From positions 1 through 64,000 of the forward strand of contig JAKFYB010000014.1 of NCBI GenBank assembly GCA_021731085.1: 64,000 nucleotides of DNA, in the 5' to 3' direction. Position 1 is the stretch's first letter. Each line of letters starts with the position of its first letter. Made by a program: the position numbers and the translations under genes. Source of the DNA: Dehalococcoidia bacterium. GTDB lineage: Bacteria > Chloroflexota > Dehalococcoidia > DSTF01 > JACRBR01. The notes under the pieces are model-generated. The model was given only the letters and a program-made list of their open reading frames with translations. It was not told where the DNA came from and searched no databases. Of this stretch, positions 7,526 through 18,759 are shown in pieces.

Positions 7526-8437
7526 CTAGCGCCAGCCGCCGAACTTGATGAACGTGCCTTCGCTCTCGCGCCGCATGCGTTCGATGACCTTGGGGTCGGC
7601 CGGGCGTTCGTAGTCGCGGCCGGAGGTGGTGTGCTTGAATCCGAGTGACGTGTAGAGACGAATGGCGCCGGAGTTGTCGTCCTCGGTGCGAAGGTCGAGC
7701 TGGTCCGCGCCTTCAGCGAAGATGGTCTTTGCGACGCGCAGGGTGAGGGCTGCACCGATGCCCTGACTGCGATGCGCTTCGTCGACAGCCAGTGTGTGCA
7801 GGTATCCGTAGCCATCATCGTCGTGGCGGTATATGGCACAGCCGACGGGTTCATTCTTCGCTACGGCGAGGAGCACGCGCTCTCCAGACTCCAGTTCCTC
7901 CTTGAGGCCGCTTCTTGGCGTGGGAGACTTCGGGAATGCAGCGTTGTCGAGGCGTGTGAGGGCGTCGAGATCGGCGACGCCGCTGTCCCGATACGTAACG
8001 CCGCGCGTGACCGGGAGCTTCGGTAGCTTTGTCGCGCCGTCGAGCGAGAACTCGAAAAAGGAGCGCGTCGGTTCGAAGGCGAGGCGGCGGAGGACGGGCT
8101 CTACGACCGGGCGCGCGGGGCCGTTCGTCAGGCGAAAGCGAACAGTGTCGGGCTTGTAGGCCTTACGCACTTTCGGGAGCAGCTTTTCAAACATGGGAGC
8201 GAAGTAGTCGGCGAAGTCGCTCCTGCTGGTGAAGCCGTAGACGAGGGTTGCGGTATTGCCATGCGCAAGCGCGCTGATGACGTTGTCTTTGTGCTGCAGG
8301 ATGAGGCCGGGGTGTTCGCGTTCGAGCGCGTGCAGATCCTGGCGGGAATACGTGCAGTTGAGGGCTTCACGCGCGAGGCGGTGGTAGAGGCTCTGTGCCG
8401 CAGCTGTGTCGAGGCGACGGAGTTGTTGTACGGGCAT
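7526..8437 (-). CDS. GNAT-family N-acetyltransferase
   Basis: LHTLAVDEAHRSQGIGAALTLRV acetyl-CoA loop; start overlaps dapF stop (ATGA). Confidence 0.85.
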   Translation of the reverse strand: MPVQQLRRLDTAAAQSLYHRLAREALNCTYSRQDLHALEREHPGLILQHKDNVISALAHGNTATLVYGFTSRSDFADYFAPMFEKLLPKVRKAYKPDTVRFRLTNGPARPVVEPVLRRLAFEPTRSFFEFSLDGATKLPKLPVTRGVTYRDSGVADLDALTRLDNAAFPKSPTPRSGLKEELESGERVLLAVAKNEPVGCAIYRHDDDGYGYLHTLAVDEAHRSQGIGAALTLRVAKTIFAEGADQLDLRTEDDNSGAIRLYTSLGFKHTTSGRDYERPADPKVIERMRRESEGTFIKFGGWR

Positions 8438-9288
8438 CAGGCGGACGCCCCGCCAGGCCAAGTGCCGCGGAAGACTTCCTCGACGGGGCCGGTGAGAATG
8501 ACGTCGCCTTCGCCGTCCCATTCGAGGTTGAGGAGGCCGCCGGGGACGGTGAGTTCGAGCTCGCCGTCGGCGAAGTCGAGGAGGCGGGAGGCAACCATGA
8601 CGGCCGATGCGCCGGAGCCACACGAGAGTGTTTCGCCGACGCCGCGCTCCCAGACACGCATCTCTGCCTTGCCGCGGCCGAGGATGCGCACGACCTCGAA
8701 GTTTGTGCGGCGGGGGAACAGCTTGTGGTGCTCCATGAGCGGGCCGATGTGATGCAGTGGGTAGTCCGCGACGGGCACGTTCTGGAAGTAGATGGCGTGC
8801 GGGTTTCCCATCGAGACAGGCGTGATGGGGATCGTCTGGCCATCGACGTGAATGTCGAAGTTGGTTATGGGCGGCGGGGCGTCGATGGCGACGGGGATTT
8901 CCTTCGGGTCGAGGCGGGGCGGGCCCATGCTCTCGCGGACGCTGGTGACGCGGCCGTTTTCGGTCGTGATCTTCACGCGGAGGACGCCAGCGCCGGTCTC
9001 GACATCGAACTCGTCGCCGGTGGGCGTGACGATGTTGTCGTCGACAGCGAACTTCACGAGGCAGCGCATGCCGTTGCCGGACATCTCAGCTTCGGAGCCG
9101 TCGGCGTTGAAGATGCGCATGCGGACGTCGGCGGTCTGAGATTTCGCGGCGAGGATTAGGCCATCGGCGCCGATGCCGAAGTGGCGCTCGCACATCTGCT
9201 GCGCGAGGGCGCGCCAGTCCGCATCCGTCGATCGGGCGTCGAGCAGGATGAAGTCGTTCCCGGTGCCGTGGAGTTTTGCGAAGTTCAT
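8437..9288 (-). CDS. dapF: Diaminopimelate epimerase
   Basis: MNFAKLHGTGNDFILLD, EMSGNGMRCLVK, ETLSCGSGASAVMVA. Confidence 0.96.
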   Translation of the reverse strand: MNFAKLHGTGNDFILLDARSTDADWRALAQQMCERHFGIGADGLILAAKSQTADVRMRIFNADGSEAEMSGNGMRCLVKFAVDDNIVTPTGDEFDVETGAGVLRVKITTENGRVTSVRESMGPPRLDPKEIPVAIDAPPPITNFDIHVDGQTIPITPVSMGNPHAIYFQNVPVADYPLHHIGPLMEHHKLFPRRTNFEVVRILGRGKAEMRVWERGVGETLSCGSGASAVMVASRLLDFADGELELTVPGGLLNLEWDGEGDVILTGPVEEVFRGTWPGGASA

Positions 9289-9317
9289 CGGTGGGTACAG
9301 GATAGCGAGTGGCGCGC

Positions 9318-10228
9318 TCACGCGGAAACGATGCGGTGGGCCTGGGCGATAAGGGTGGGTGCGTCGGCATCGAGCCAGTGGACGCGGGGGTCTGTGTCTT
9401 TGAACCAGGTGTGCTGCATGCGGGCGAGGCGGTGCGTTTCTGTCTTCATGCGGGCGATGGCTTCGGAGAGGGTGAGGGTGCCGACGATGTGCTCGCAGAG
9501 CTGGCGGTAGCCGATGGCGGACATGGCCGGCAGGTCGCAGTGGTACCCGGCGGCGATGAGGACGCGGACCTCGTCGAGGAAACCTGCGCTCATCATGTCA
9601 TCGACGCGCTGGTCGATGCTGGCGTGGAGGGCGGGCCGTCCGAGGCGGAGACCGATCACCGTGACGTCAAAGTCGGGCTGTTGCTTCTCTTGCCAGGCGC
9701 TGAACGGGCGGCCGGTTTCGAGCGTGACCTCGATCGCACGCATGAGACGACGGAGGTTGCGCGGATCGATCGAGTCCGCGCTTGCTGGATCGAGCGAGCG
9801 CAATTCTTCGACGACGGCTTCGTTGCCGTTGGTTGCGGCGAGCGCTTCGAGACGGGCTCGGAGGGCGGTGTTCGGTGGCACACGCGGGACCTGCCAACCT
9901 TCGAGGAGCGCCCACACGTACTGCCCTGTGCCACCGACGACAATCGGCTGGGCGCCACGGTCGAAGATGTCGTCGAAAGCGGCGCGGGCACTGTCGAGAT
10001 ACGTGCCGAGTGTGAGCGCTTCGTCGGGGTTGGCGATGTCGATCAGGTGGTGGCGGGCGGCGGCTCGTTCCGCAGGCCTTGGTTTCGCCGTGCCGATGTC
10101 CATGCCGCGGTAGAACTGGCGCGAGTCGGCGTTGATGATCTCGCCGCCGAGCCCTTGGGCGAGGGTGATCGCGAGCGCCGTCTTGCCCGTCGCGGTGGCA
10201 CCGATGATGGCGATGACGCGAGGGCGCA

Positions 10229-10229
<1 letters not shown>
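9318..10229 (-). CDS. miaA: tRNA dimethylallyltransferase
   Basis: IIGATATGKTALAI P-loop, NADSRQFYRGMDIGTAKP, VVGGTGQYVWALLEG. Confidence 0.96.
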
Positions 10230-10987
<758 letters not shown>

Positions 10988-10988
10988 A

Positions 10989-12191
10989 TCAGGCTCCGTA
11001 TTTCGTCAGGCGGCCGCTGTGGGCCATGGCAAGCGAGAGAATTTCCTTCGCGGGAAAGGTGCCGAGGATGCCGTCCGCGCAGGCCTTCTCGTTGAAGCCC
11101 TGCGTGTTGTCCCCGGGATTGAATTGCTTCGCGTGGAAGAGAAACGGCACGGGGTGCCAGGAGTGTCCCGCGATTACGGCGGGGGTCGAGTGGTCACCGG
11201 CGACCATGAAGACGTCGGACTGCAGCTCAAGGAGCTCGTCGATGAAGCCGTCGATCTCTTCGAGGGCGCGCATCTTGGCGTGGAAGTCGCCATCTTCGCC
11301 GGCGGCGTCGGCAGGCTTGAAGTGGATGAAGAAGAAGTCGTAGTTGTCCCAGTTCGCCTTCAGCGTCGCGACTTCGTCGGCGAAGGTCGTGCCGGTCTTG
11401 ATGACGTCCATACCGACGAGCTTCGCGAGGCCGCGGTACATCGGGTAGGCGGCGATGGCGGCGGCGCGGAACTTACAGATCTCGCTGATCGACGGCATGG
11501 GCGGGTGCTTGGCAATGCCGCGGAGCGTGAGCATGTTTGCGGGCGAGGCGTCTCGCAGGATTGTGCGCGACTGTTCCACCCATTGGTTGATGAGGGATGC
11601 CGTCGTTTCGGCCTCGGGTGAGAGTGCGCGCGATGCCAACGGCGCGATACCTTCGCGCTGGGGGTCGGTCTCCGTGACGTTGTCGGAGAGGCCCTCGCCG
11701 CGGAGGATGAGCACGAAGCGATGATCCTTTACTGGCTCGACGATAGCCGCGACGCCGGGCAGTCGAATCGAGCGGAGGCGCTCGACGAGTTGGGCGCTGC
11801 TTTCGGTCTTGATGCGGCCAGCACGGCGGTCGGTAATGAGGCCTTGTGCGTCGACGGTACAGAAGTTACCGCGTGCGGCGACATCGGTGGGCTGTAGATC
11901 GAAGTCGATGCCGAGGGCTTCGAGAACGCCGCGACCGACGGTGTAGATCTCGGGGTCGTAGCCGAAGAGGGCGAGATGGCCGGGGCCGCTGCCGGGCGTG
12001 ACGCCGTACGCGACGGGCATCGTGAGGCCACAGAGGCTGTCGCGCGCGAGGCGGTTGAGCTGCGCTACGTCGGCTTGCTCAAGCTCGGAGCGGCCGCTGT
12101 CGTTGGGGAGGCCGCCGAGCCCATCGATGACGAGCAGCAGGATCTTCGTGTCGTTCGGGACGGAGAGTTCACGCAGGAGTTCGAGGTTCAC
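10989..12191 (-). CDS. apgM: 2,3-bisphosphoglycerate-independent phosphoglycerate mutase, archaeal type
   Basis: LLLVIDGLGGLPN, GVTPGSGPGHLALFGYDP, HFKPADAAGEDGDFHAK, VAGDHSTPAVIAGHSWHPVP. Confidence 0.93.
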   Translation of the reverse strand: MNLELLRELSVPNDTKILLLVIDGLGGLPNDSGRSELEQADVAQLNRLARDSLCGLTMPVAYGVTPGSGPGHLALFGYDPEIYTVGRGVLEALGIDFDLQPTDVAARGNFCTVDAQGLITDRRAGRIKTESSAQLVERLRSIRLPGVAAIVEPVKDHRFVLILRGEGLSDNVTETDPQREGIAPLASRALSPEAETTASLINQWVEQSRTILRDASPANMLTLRGIAKHPPMPSISEICKFRAAAIAAYPMYRGLAKLVGMDVIKTGTTFADEVATLKANWDNYDFFFIHFKPADAAGEDGDFHAKMRALEEIDGFIDELLELQSDVFMVAGDHSTPAVIAGHSWHPVPFLFHAKQFNPGDNTQGFNEKACADGILGTFPAKEILSLAMAHSGRLTKYGA

Positions 12192-12232
12192 GGTGGGAGT
12201 CTACCGGCGGCAGGGCGTTCGGGCGATGGGCG

Positions 12233-13567
12233 CTACGAACTGGCGACAGCCTCTACGACCAAGGGCAGTGGGATTGGGTCAGAGGCGGGCGCTGACGGGA
12301 CGGCCTGGCGACGCGGCATGAGTCCGAGTGCGTGGGCCAGCGGCCAAGCGAGGAGAAGGGTGACGGGGACGTATACGGCGATAAGGAACGTCCACCACAG
12401 GGGCGCAGGCACGTCTTCGACGCGCAACTGGCTGGCGACGAGGCGCATGGTGTCGCTGATGATGAGGATGGCGTACGACATCACGCCGACCATGACGAGT
12501 GCCCGGACGGGCGCCGAGACGTCTACGCGCGATGGTCGCCGGACCAGCATCGGAAGAGCAAGGAGCGCAAGGCCGACTGTGACGAGTGGCAGCGCGAGCG
12601 CCTGCAGGTAGAGCACGGAATCGCGGGCGACGACGTCGTTCACCGTCCACCATCCGACGAGAATATCGCCGGCGAACATCGCGGCGAGACCAATGGCGAC
12701 GGCGGAGCAAAGGACGAAGGGATTGCGGGCCCGCGCGAGATGTCCGCGGGCGCGGGGGTCGATGAGCAGCCAGCCGAGCGCCATGCCTGCGGTGAACTCG
12801 AACAGGCGGAAGGGCGCCCAACCTGTCACCAGAAAGAACTTTAGCTCGAGTGCGCCGTACTCATAGACCGCCCAAGCATTGGCGGCGACGGTGAAGGCGA
12901 ATGTGGCGACCAGGAACGCGAGCACGCCGACCCTGCGCATCAGGAGGAAGAGCGGCGGGAACAGAATGTAGTACTGCGCGAGGAGGCCGACGAACCAGAG
13001 CGCTAGCTGTGGCGCGAAGAACCACTGGTCTTCGAGGAGACGCGGGAAGAGTGTGAAGCTCGCGAAGACCACGCCGCCGTCGATCTGGAGGAGTGTTCGC
13101 TCGGAGATGGTGACGCCGCCGGCGAACTGCGATGAGAACGATGCGCTGTTGAGTTCTGCCTGCCGCCAGGCTATGAGCATGATTACCGCGTACGTCAGCG
13201 CGACGCCGACGATGTATGGGATCAGGAGCTTGCGGAAGCGTGCGGTGAAGAATGTTGGCCACCGCAGGCCGTCTCCAGCGCGGTAGGCGGCGATGGTGAG
13301 CGAGAGGCCGCTGATCATCATGAACAGCGGGACGCCCTGGAAGCCCTTGCGGAAGATGAGGTCCGTAACGGATGTGAGGATCGCGAGCGGGGCACGCCCT
13401 TCTTCGATCTGGAACGCGAGCTGCTGGTAGTACTCGCGCGGGACGCCGGGGAAGTACTCGAGGTCACCCCACAGGTGGAACAGCACGACCCAGAGGATGG
13501 CAATGCCGCGCAGGATGTCGATCGACACCATGCGGCCGCTCGATGCGCCGATCTGTGATCCTTCCAC
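12233..13567 (-). CDS. Acyltransferase 3 (OafA/YrhL-like) integral membrane protein
   Basis: SIDILRGIAILWVVLFHLWG N-terminal motif, ~10 hydrophobic segments; GTG start assumed. Confidence 0.8.
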   Translation of the reverse strand: MEGSQIGASSGRMVSIDILRGIAILWVVLFHLWGDLEYFPGVPREYYQQLAFQIEEGRAPLAILTSVTDLIFRKGFQGVPLFMMISGLSLTIAAYRAGDGLRWPTFFTARFRKLLIPYIVGVALTYAVIMLIAWRQAELNSASFSSQFAGGVTISERTLLQIDGGVVFASFTLFPRLLEDQWFFAPQLALWFVGLLAQYYILFPPLFLLMRRVGVLAFLVATFAFTVAANAWAVYEYGALELKFFLVTGWAPFRLFEFTAGMALGWLLIDPRARGHLARARNPFVLCSAVAIGLAAMFAGDILVGWWTVNDVVARDSVLYLQALALPLVTVGLALLALPMLVRRPSRVDVSAPVRALVMVGVMSYAILIISDTMRLVASQLRVEDVPAPLWWTFLIAVYVPVTLLLAWPLAHALGLMPRRQAVPSAPASDPIPLPLVVEAVASS

Positions 13568-13775
13568 GGCCTGCTCCTGACTGTCGAGGTTGAACGCGAC
13601 GGTACACCCTCGGTGGCGTGCGTTCAATAGACCTGTCAAGGGCAAGGTGGCGGAGGACGCCGCTCGTTTGTCGCGATTATGAAATGGTACGAGCCAATGA
13701 GGCTACGGCGGTGTTGCTGCACGCGTGTTGTACTTCGGCATTGACGGCGATTTCGAGACAGAACGGAGACTCACG

Positions 13776-14093
13776 ATGAACGACACGAAGGAGCAGGCGG
13801 AACAGACGCCCACGAACGCCACGGCGACGATCCAGAAGCAAATCGATGACGGCACGAGCAAAGTCGGCGATATGGCCGAGAAGGCCGCGAACGTCGTGCG
13901 CGACCGGACGACGATGGCGGACGACGCGGCCGAGACGGTCGCGGCGAAACTGGACGGCGCGTCGGAGTACCTGCACGAGGCTGACACCGACACGCTCAAG
14001 AACGACGTTGCGGGCTACATCAAGAAGCACCCTGTTCAGGCTGCGGCGGCGGTTGTTGGCGGGCTCGTGTTGCTGCGGATGCTCACGCACTAG
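13776..14093 (+). CDS. DUF883/ElaB-YqjD-like small membrane-anchored protein
   Basis: Amphipathic helical region then GYIKKHPVQAAAAVVGGLVLLRMLTH C-terminal anchor. Confidence 0.7.
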   Translation: MNDTKEQAEQTPTNATATIQKQIDDGTSKVGDMAEKAANVVRDRTTMADDAAETVAAKLDGASEYLHEADTDTLKNDVAGYIKKHPVQAAAAVVGGLVLLRMLTH

Positions 14094-14220
14094 ACACGAA
14101 CGGATCCCGCGACACTCGCGCACAGGCCGTGCGCCCATACGACGCATCCACTGGGGCGTGTCGCCTTTTCGCATGTGCGGTGGATTGTGGTACGTTCGCC
14201 TCGGCAAACGGGAGGCGAAC

Positions 14221-15393
14221 GTGGACTTCAAATTCGGCATCGAGGATGAGGGGTTTCGTGAGGAGATTCGCGCGTTTTGCCGTGCGGAACTGCCCGCGGA
14301 CTGGGGGTTGGCGGCGTATAACGACCGCGAGGACACACCGAAGGAACTTGGCGAGGCGGTGCGGGCTTTCCAGCGGAAACTGTCGGTCAAGGGATGGCTG
14401 ACGCTGGCGTGGCCGAAGGAGCACGGCGGTCTTGGCGCGGGGCCGATGCAGCAGCTCGTCTACAACGAAGAGATGTCGGCGTTGCGGGCGCCGGGGTTCG
14501 GCGGCATGGGCGTGGCGATGGTCGGGCCGACGCTGATGCTGCACGGGACGGATGAGCAGCGCGCGAAGTTCCTGGGGCCGATATCGCGCGGAGAGCTGTC
14601 GTGGTGCCAGGGATTTAGCGAACCGGGATCGGGTTCGGATCTTGCGTCCTTGCAGACAAAGGCCGTGCAGGACGGCGATGACTTCGTCGTCAACGGCCAG
14701 AAGATCTGGACATCGGGAGCACACAAGGCGGACTACTGCATCCTGCTAGCCCGAACTGATCCGGATGCGCCGAAACACAAGGGAATCAGCTACTTCCTCC
14801 TCGACATGAAATCGCCAGGGATCACGATCACGCCGCTGACGAACATGCTGGGTTCGGACGCGTTCAACCAGATGTTCATGGACAACGTGCGGATCCCGCG
14901 CGCGAACCTCGTCGGCGAGTTGAACCGTGGCTGGTATGTGGCGACGACAACGCTCGACTTCGAGCGCAGCGGCATCCAGCGCATCGTGTTTGCGGAGACG
15001 CTGCTCGATGATCTGATCGCGTACGCACGCGCGTCGGGGTTGATGGCGAAGGCGCCGGTGCGGAACAAGCTGGCGGAGCTGAAGATCGAGTTCGCAGTCG
15101 GAAGGTTGCTGTCGTACCGGATCGCGTGGATGCAGGGGCAGGGGTTGGTACCGAACGCGGAAGCGTCGGTGGGCAAGCTGTTCTCGACTGAGCTGCAGTC
15201 GCGCTTCGCGGTGACGGCGCTGTCGCTGTTGGGTTCTGGCGGCATGCTCACGCGAGATTCGGCGCGCGTGCCTGCGGACGGGCGATTCTCGTCTTACTAT
15301 CTGGCCGCGGTTTCGTACACAATCGCGGCAGGTACGTCCGAGGTGCAGCGAAACATCATAGCCCAACGCGGGCTGGGGTTGCCACGCGACTAG
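14221..15393 (+). CDS. Acyl-CoA dehydrogenase
   Basis: WCQGFSEPGSGSDLASLQTKA, GQKIWTSGAHKADYC, AAGTSEVQRNIIAQRGLGLPRD; GTG start assumed. Confidence 0.95.
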   Translation: MDFKFGIEDEGFREEIRAFCRAELPADWGLAAYNDREDTPKELGEAVRAFQRKLSVKGWLTLAWPKEHGGLGAGPMQQLVYNEEMSALRAPGFGGMGVAMVGPTLMLHGTDEQRAKFLGPISRGELSWCQGFSEPGSGSDLASLQTKAVQDGDDFVVNGQKIWTSGAHKADYCILLARTDPDAPKHKGISYFLLDMKSPGITITPLTNMLGSDAFNQMFMDNVRIPRANLVGELNRGWYVATTTLDFERSGIQRIVFAETLLDDLIAYARASGLMAKAPVRNKLAELKIEFAVGRLLSYRIAWMQGQGLVPNAEASVGKLFSTELQSRFAVTALSLLGSGGMLTRDSARVPADGRFSSYYLAAVSYTIAAGTSEVQRNIIAQRGLGLPRD

Positions 15394-16256
15394 CGGAACG
15401 CCTGCGACTGTTGCATGCCGCCCATCTGCTGCGACTGCTGCTGGCCTGGCGCATCGATGATGGTCATGTGCAGGCGTGATTCCTGCGTCTGCATTGGCTT
15501 GCCACGAAGGACGCCACGCACAGGGCGCACATCGTCGTAGTCACGGCCACGGCCGACGGCTACGTAGCGTTCGCTCACGAGGGCGCCTGTGGTCGGATCG
15601 AGGCCGATCCAGCCAACGCCGGGGCTATACGCCTCGACCCACGCGTGCATCGCCTGGTCAAAAATACTGCCCTGTTCGGAATCCGCGTTGAACTGGTAGC
15701 CGCAGACGTATCGCGCGGGCCAACCCCAGCCACGCAGCATCGCGATGAGGACGTGGGCGAAGTCCTGGCAGACGCCGATGCCTGTCTCGACGACATTCTC
15801 TATGGGCGTCTCGGCGTCGGTCTCACCGAGGCGGTAGGTGAAGCGCCAGTTCACCCACTCGTTCGCCGCTTCGACCGACGCCCATCTCGCACCGTCGAAG
15901 CCGCACGTCGCTGACAAGCCGGCGACCGCGGGTAGCCGCACGCGGGCGCTCTCGCCGCGGAAGACGGCGGCTTCGTCCGGTCTTAGAACTTGGACGTGTT
16001 CTTCGGCCGTGGTTTCAACGACGGCCTTCATCTCGCAAGTGAGTTCGGGGTGCATGTCCGGGCACTCGACGAGATCGACGTGCGTGCCGAAGCCGTCGAC
16101 GTACTTGCCGGTGGGGAAACCGGGGTACGCCGTTAGCGTCGACTCAAGCACCTTGAGGCCCGGGTGTGTGCGTGGTCGCAGGCGAAGCGCCGTGAGTCCG
16201 CCAAGGACCGGAGGGTCGTACTCGTACTTCGTCGAGTAGGAGATCTCAAGCCGCAC
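15390..16256 (-). CDS. Transglutaminase-like cysteine peptidase domain protein
   Basis: ETGIGVCQDFAHVLIAMLRGWGWPARYVCGY, HAWVEAYSPGVGWIGLDPT (C/H/D triad). Confidence 0.92.
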   Translation of the reverse strand: MRLEISYSTKYEYDPPVLGGLTALRLRPRTHPGLKVLESTLTAYPGFPTGKYVDGFGTHVDLVECPDMHPELTCEMKAVVETTAEEHVQVLRPDEAAVFRGESARVRLPAVAGLSATCGFDGARWASVEAANEWVNWRFTYRLGETDAETPIENVVETGIGVCQDFAHVLIAMLRGWGWPARYVCGYQFNADSEQGSIFDQAMHAWVEAYSPGVGWIGLDPTTGALVSERYVAVGRGRDYDDVRPVRGVLRGKPMQTQESRLHMTIIDAPGQQQSQQMGGMQQSQAFR

Positions 16257-17220
16257 GAGGCGCCAGCCAGAAGAATCGCTCGTGCAGGGATTCGCTCAGC
16301 CGCGATAGCGACTGTTGAACGTCGAAGATGTACTCGTGGAGGCCGGATGCAAGGATGGATTCGGCGGACGAGTAACGGAGGCGATTGCGGATCTCCGTCA
16401 CGCGCAGCATCGGCGTGTTGCGCAGGGCGGGGTCGGCGCCGCGCGTGGCCTCGTCCAGGGCGGCGAGCAGATCTTCGATGGAAGAGCGGAGCGAGCGGGG
16501 GAAGCGCTCGTCGAGCATGAGGAACTCAGCGACCTTCGCGGGTTCGACGCCGCCCGGATGACAGCGAAGGAATTCTTCCCAGCCGCCGACGCTGCGGAGG
16601 AGGGCGACCCACTGAAATCGGTCGATGGGGCCACCGACTTCATCGAGGGAGAGCATCAAGAGGTGGTACTTCGAGTCGACGATGCGGGTGAGCATGTCGG
16701 CGCGTTCCAGGTACATGCCGACGCGCAGCCACTGCCAGCCTTCGTCGCGGAGCAGGGTCGAGGCAATGGTGCCATCGACGAGGTGGGCGCCGGTGATCAC
16801 GCCGTCGCAGAAGTCGTAGAGGCCGTCGGCGAGAATCAGATGAAGATTCGTGCGCGAGACGTTGTGATAGAGACGGTTGATCGAGAGCCACGTCTCGCTC
16901 GAAAGGTAGTCGCGGGCGCCTTTCGCGTTTTCCCTGGCGGCCATCACGGAGGCGACGATCGAAGATGAGTTCGATCGGTTTACGGTAAGGAATTCGATAA
17001 CGCCGTTCTCTTCGAAGTCGTCGTACTGCGAGAGGTAGGCGACGTTGAGGCCGAGCGTCGTGACGAGGGCCTCCCACGTGTTGCGCGCGCCGTAGACGTC
17101 GCCCTCACCGGGTTCGAGGCGGCCATGATACGTGACATCAAGAAGGCGCGCTGTCTTCTTCGCGCGCTCGACGTTGCGCCCCAGCCAGAAGAGTGATTCG
17201 GCGACCCTGCTAAGAAGCAT
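16246..17220 (-). CDS. Alpha-E domain protein (DUF403/COG2307)
   Basis: MLLSRVAESLFWLGRNVERAKKTARLLDV; adjacent to CP-ATP-grasp. Confidence 0.9.
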   Translation of the reverse strand: MLLSRVAESLFWLGRNVERAKKTARLLDVTYHGRLEPGEGDVYGARNTWEALVTTLGLNVAYLSQYDDFEENGVIEFLTVNRSNSSSIVASVMAARENAKGARDYLSSETWLSINRLYHNVSRTNLHLILADGLYDFCDGVITGAHLVDGTIASTLLRDEGWQWLRVGMYLERADMLTRIVDSKYHLLMLSLDEVGGPIDRFQWVALLRSVGGWEEFLRCHPGGVEPAKVAEFLMLDERFPRSLRSSIEDLLAALDEATRGADPALRNTPMLRVTEIRNRLRYSSAESILASGLHEYIFDVQQSLSRLSESLHERFFWLAPRAA

Positions 17221-18643
17221 TGAGCACCCACGTGTCCTTGCTGCCGCCGCCCTGCGATGAGTTTACGATGAACGAGTCTTCCTTCATGGCAACGCGCGTT
17301 AGGCCACCGGGAAGCACCCAGGGCTCGACGCCGTCGTGAACGATGAACGGCCGCAGGTCGATGCGGCGAGGGCGGAACGCGCCATCGATCACGGTTGGGC
17401 AGGTCGAGAGGCGAACGAGCGGCTGGGCGATGAAGTTTCGGGGGTTCTGCTCGACGGCGACGGCTGTCTCGCGAAGAAGGCGGTCGTCGCTGGTGGGGCC
17501 GATGACGACGCCGTAGCCGCCGGATTCGTTCGTGGGCTTCACGACGAGATCGCGCATGTTGGCGAGGATGTACTCACGCTGCTTGTCGTCGGAGGCGTGA
17601 TACGTCGGAACGTTTTCAAGGATGGGTTCCTCGCCGAGGTAGAAGCGGATCATTTCGGGCACGTACGGATACACGGCCTTGTCGTCGGCGACACCGTTGC
17701 CGATCGCGTTCACGAGACAGACATTGCCCATGCGATAGACGTCGAACAAGCCGGGCACGCCGAGAGCCGAGTCGGGCTGAAAGTTCAGTGGATCGAGAAA
17801 CTCATCGTCGACACGGCGGTAGAGGGAGCCGACGGGCTCGAGACCACGCGTCGTCTTCATGGCGATGCGTCCCTGGTGGACGGTAAGGTCGCGGCCTTCG
17901 ACAAGTTGGACGCCCATCTGCCGCGCGAGGAATGTGTGCTCGAAATAGGCGGAGTTGTACGGGCCGGGCGTGAGGATGGCAGGCGGCAGACCGCCAGCGT
18001 GCTTCGTGATCGCGGCTTGCAGGCGCGTCGAGTATTCCTCGATCGACTGCAGGCCGGCGGTGGCGACGAGACGCGAGAGCGTGCGCGTACTGATCTGGCG
18101 GTTCTGCATGACGTACGAGACGCCGCTTGGCGTGCGGACGTTGTCTTCGAGGACGTGGAACGTGCCCGTGGCGTCGCGTACGAGGTCGATGCCGCTGACG
18201 TGGGCCCAGACGCCGCCCGGCGGCGTGAGCCCGCGCATGCACGGCATGTAGTTGGGGGAGCCGAAGACCAGCTCTGGCGGGATCAATCCTGCGGCGAGCA
18301 TCTTGCCGTCGTTGTAGACATCCTGGAGGAACATGTTGAGCGCGACTACGCGTTGCTTCAGTCCGCGATCGATGCGTGACCATTCACGCGAGTCGATAAC
18401 GCGCGGGAGCAGGTCGAACGGGAATACGCGCTCGGTGCCGGCTGATTCGGAATATACGGTGAACGTGATGCCAAGGTGGAGGAAAGCGAGGTCGGCGCGG
18501 CGTTGGCGGTCGGCGAGCTCGGCCGGGCCGAACGATTGCAGCGCCTCGACGATCGGGCGGTAGTGCGCACGAGGAACGCCGGGCGATTCAAACACCTCGT
18601 CGTAGTTCGTGCCGACATCGTAGTCCGAGAAGACTCCCACCAT
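17210..18643 (-). CDS. Circularly permuted ATP-grasp protein (COG2308)
   Basis: FLQDVYNDGKMLAAGLIPPELVFGSPNYMPCMRG, LEDNVRTPSGVSYVMQNR, VNAIGNGVADDKAVYPY, VVKPTNESGGYGVVIGP. Confidence 0.93.
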   Translation of the reverse strand: MVGVFSDYDVGTNYDEVFESPGVPRAHYRPIVEALQSFGPAELADRQRRADLAFLHLGITFTVYSESAGTERVFPFDLLPRVIDSREWSRIDRGLKQRVVALNMFLQDVYNDGKMLAAGLIPPELVFGSPNYMPCMRGLTPPGGVWAHVSGIDLVRDATGTFHVLEDNVRTPSGVSYVMQNRQISTRTLSRLVATAGLQSIEEYSTRLQAAITKHAGGLPPAILTPGPYNSAYFEHTFLARQMGVQLVEGRDLTVHQGRIAMKTTRGLEPVGSLYRRVDDEFLDPLNFQPDSALGVPGLFDVYRMGNVCLVNAIGNGVADDKAVYPYVPEMIRFYLGEEPILENVPTYHASDDKQREYILANMRDLVVKPTNESGGYGVVIGPTSDDRLLRETAVAVEQNPRNFIAQPLVRLSTCPTVIDGAFRPRRIDLRPFIVHDGVEPWVLPGGLTRVAMKEDSFIVNSSQGGGSKDTWVLNAS

Positions 18644-18759
18644 GGCTTCGACGGTATCACACCCGTGTTTCAGCCGTGTTGCGCGCCGGTGTACGGCGGC
18701 AGGGCTCCCCTGGCCCACGACAGGCGCCTAGCAGGATTGCCGCGACTATACTGCGGCCG

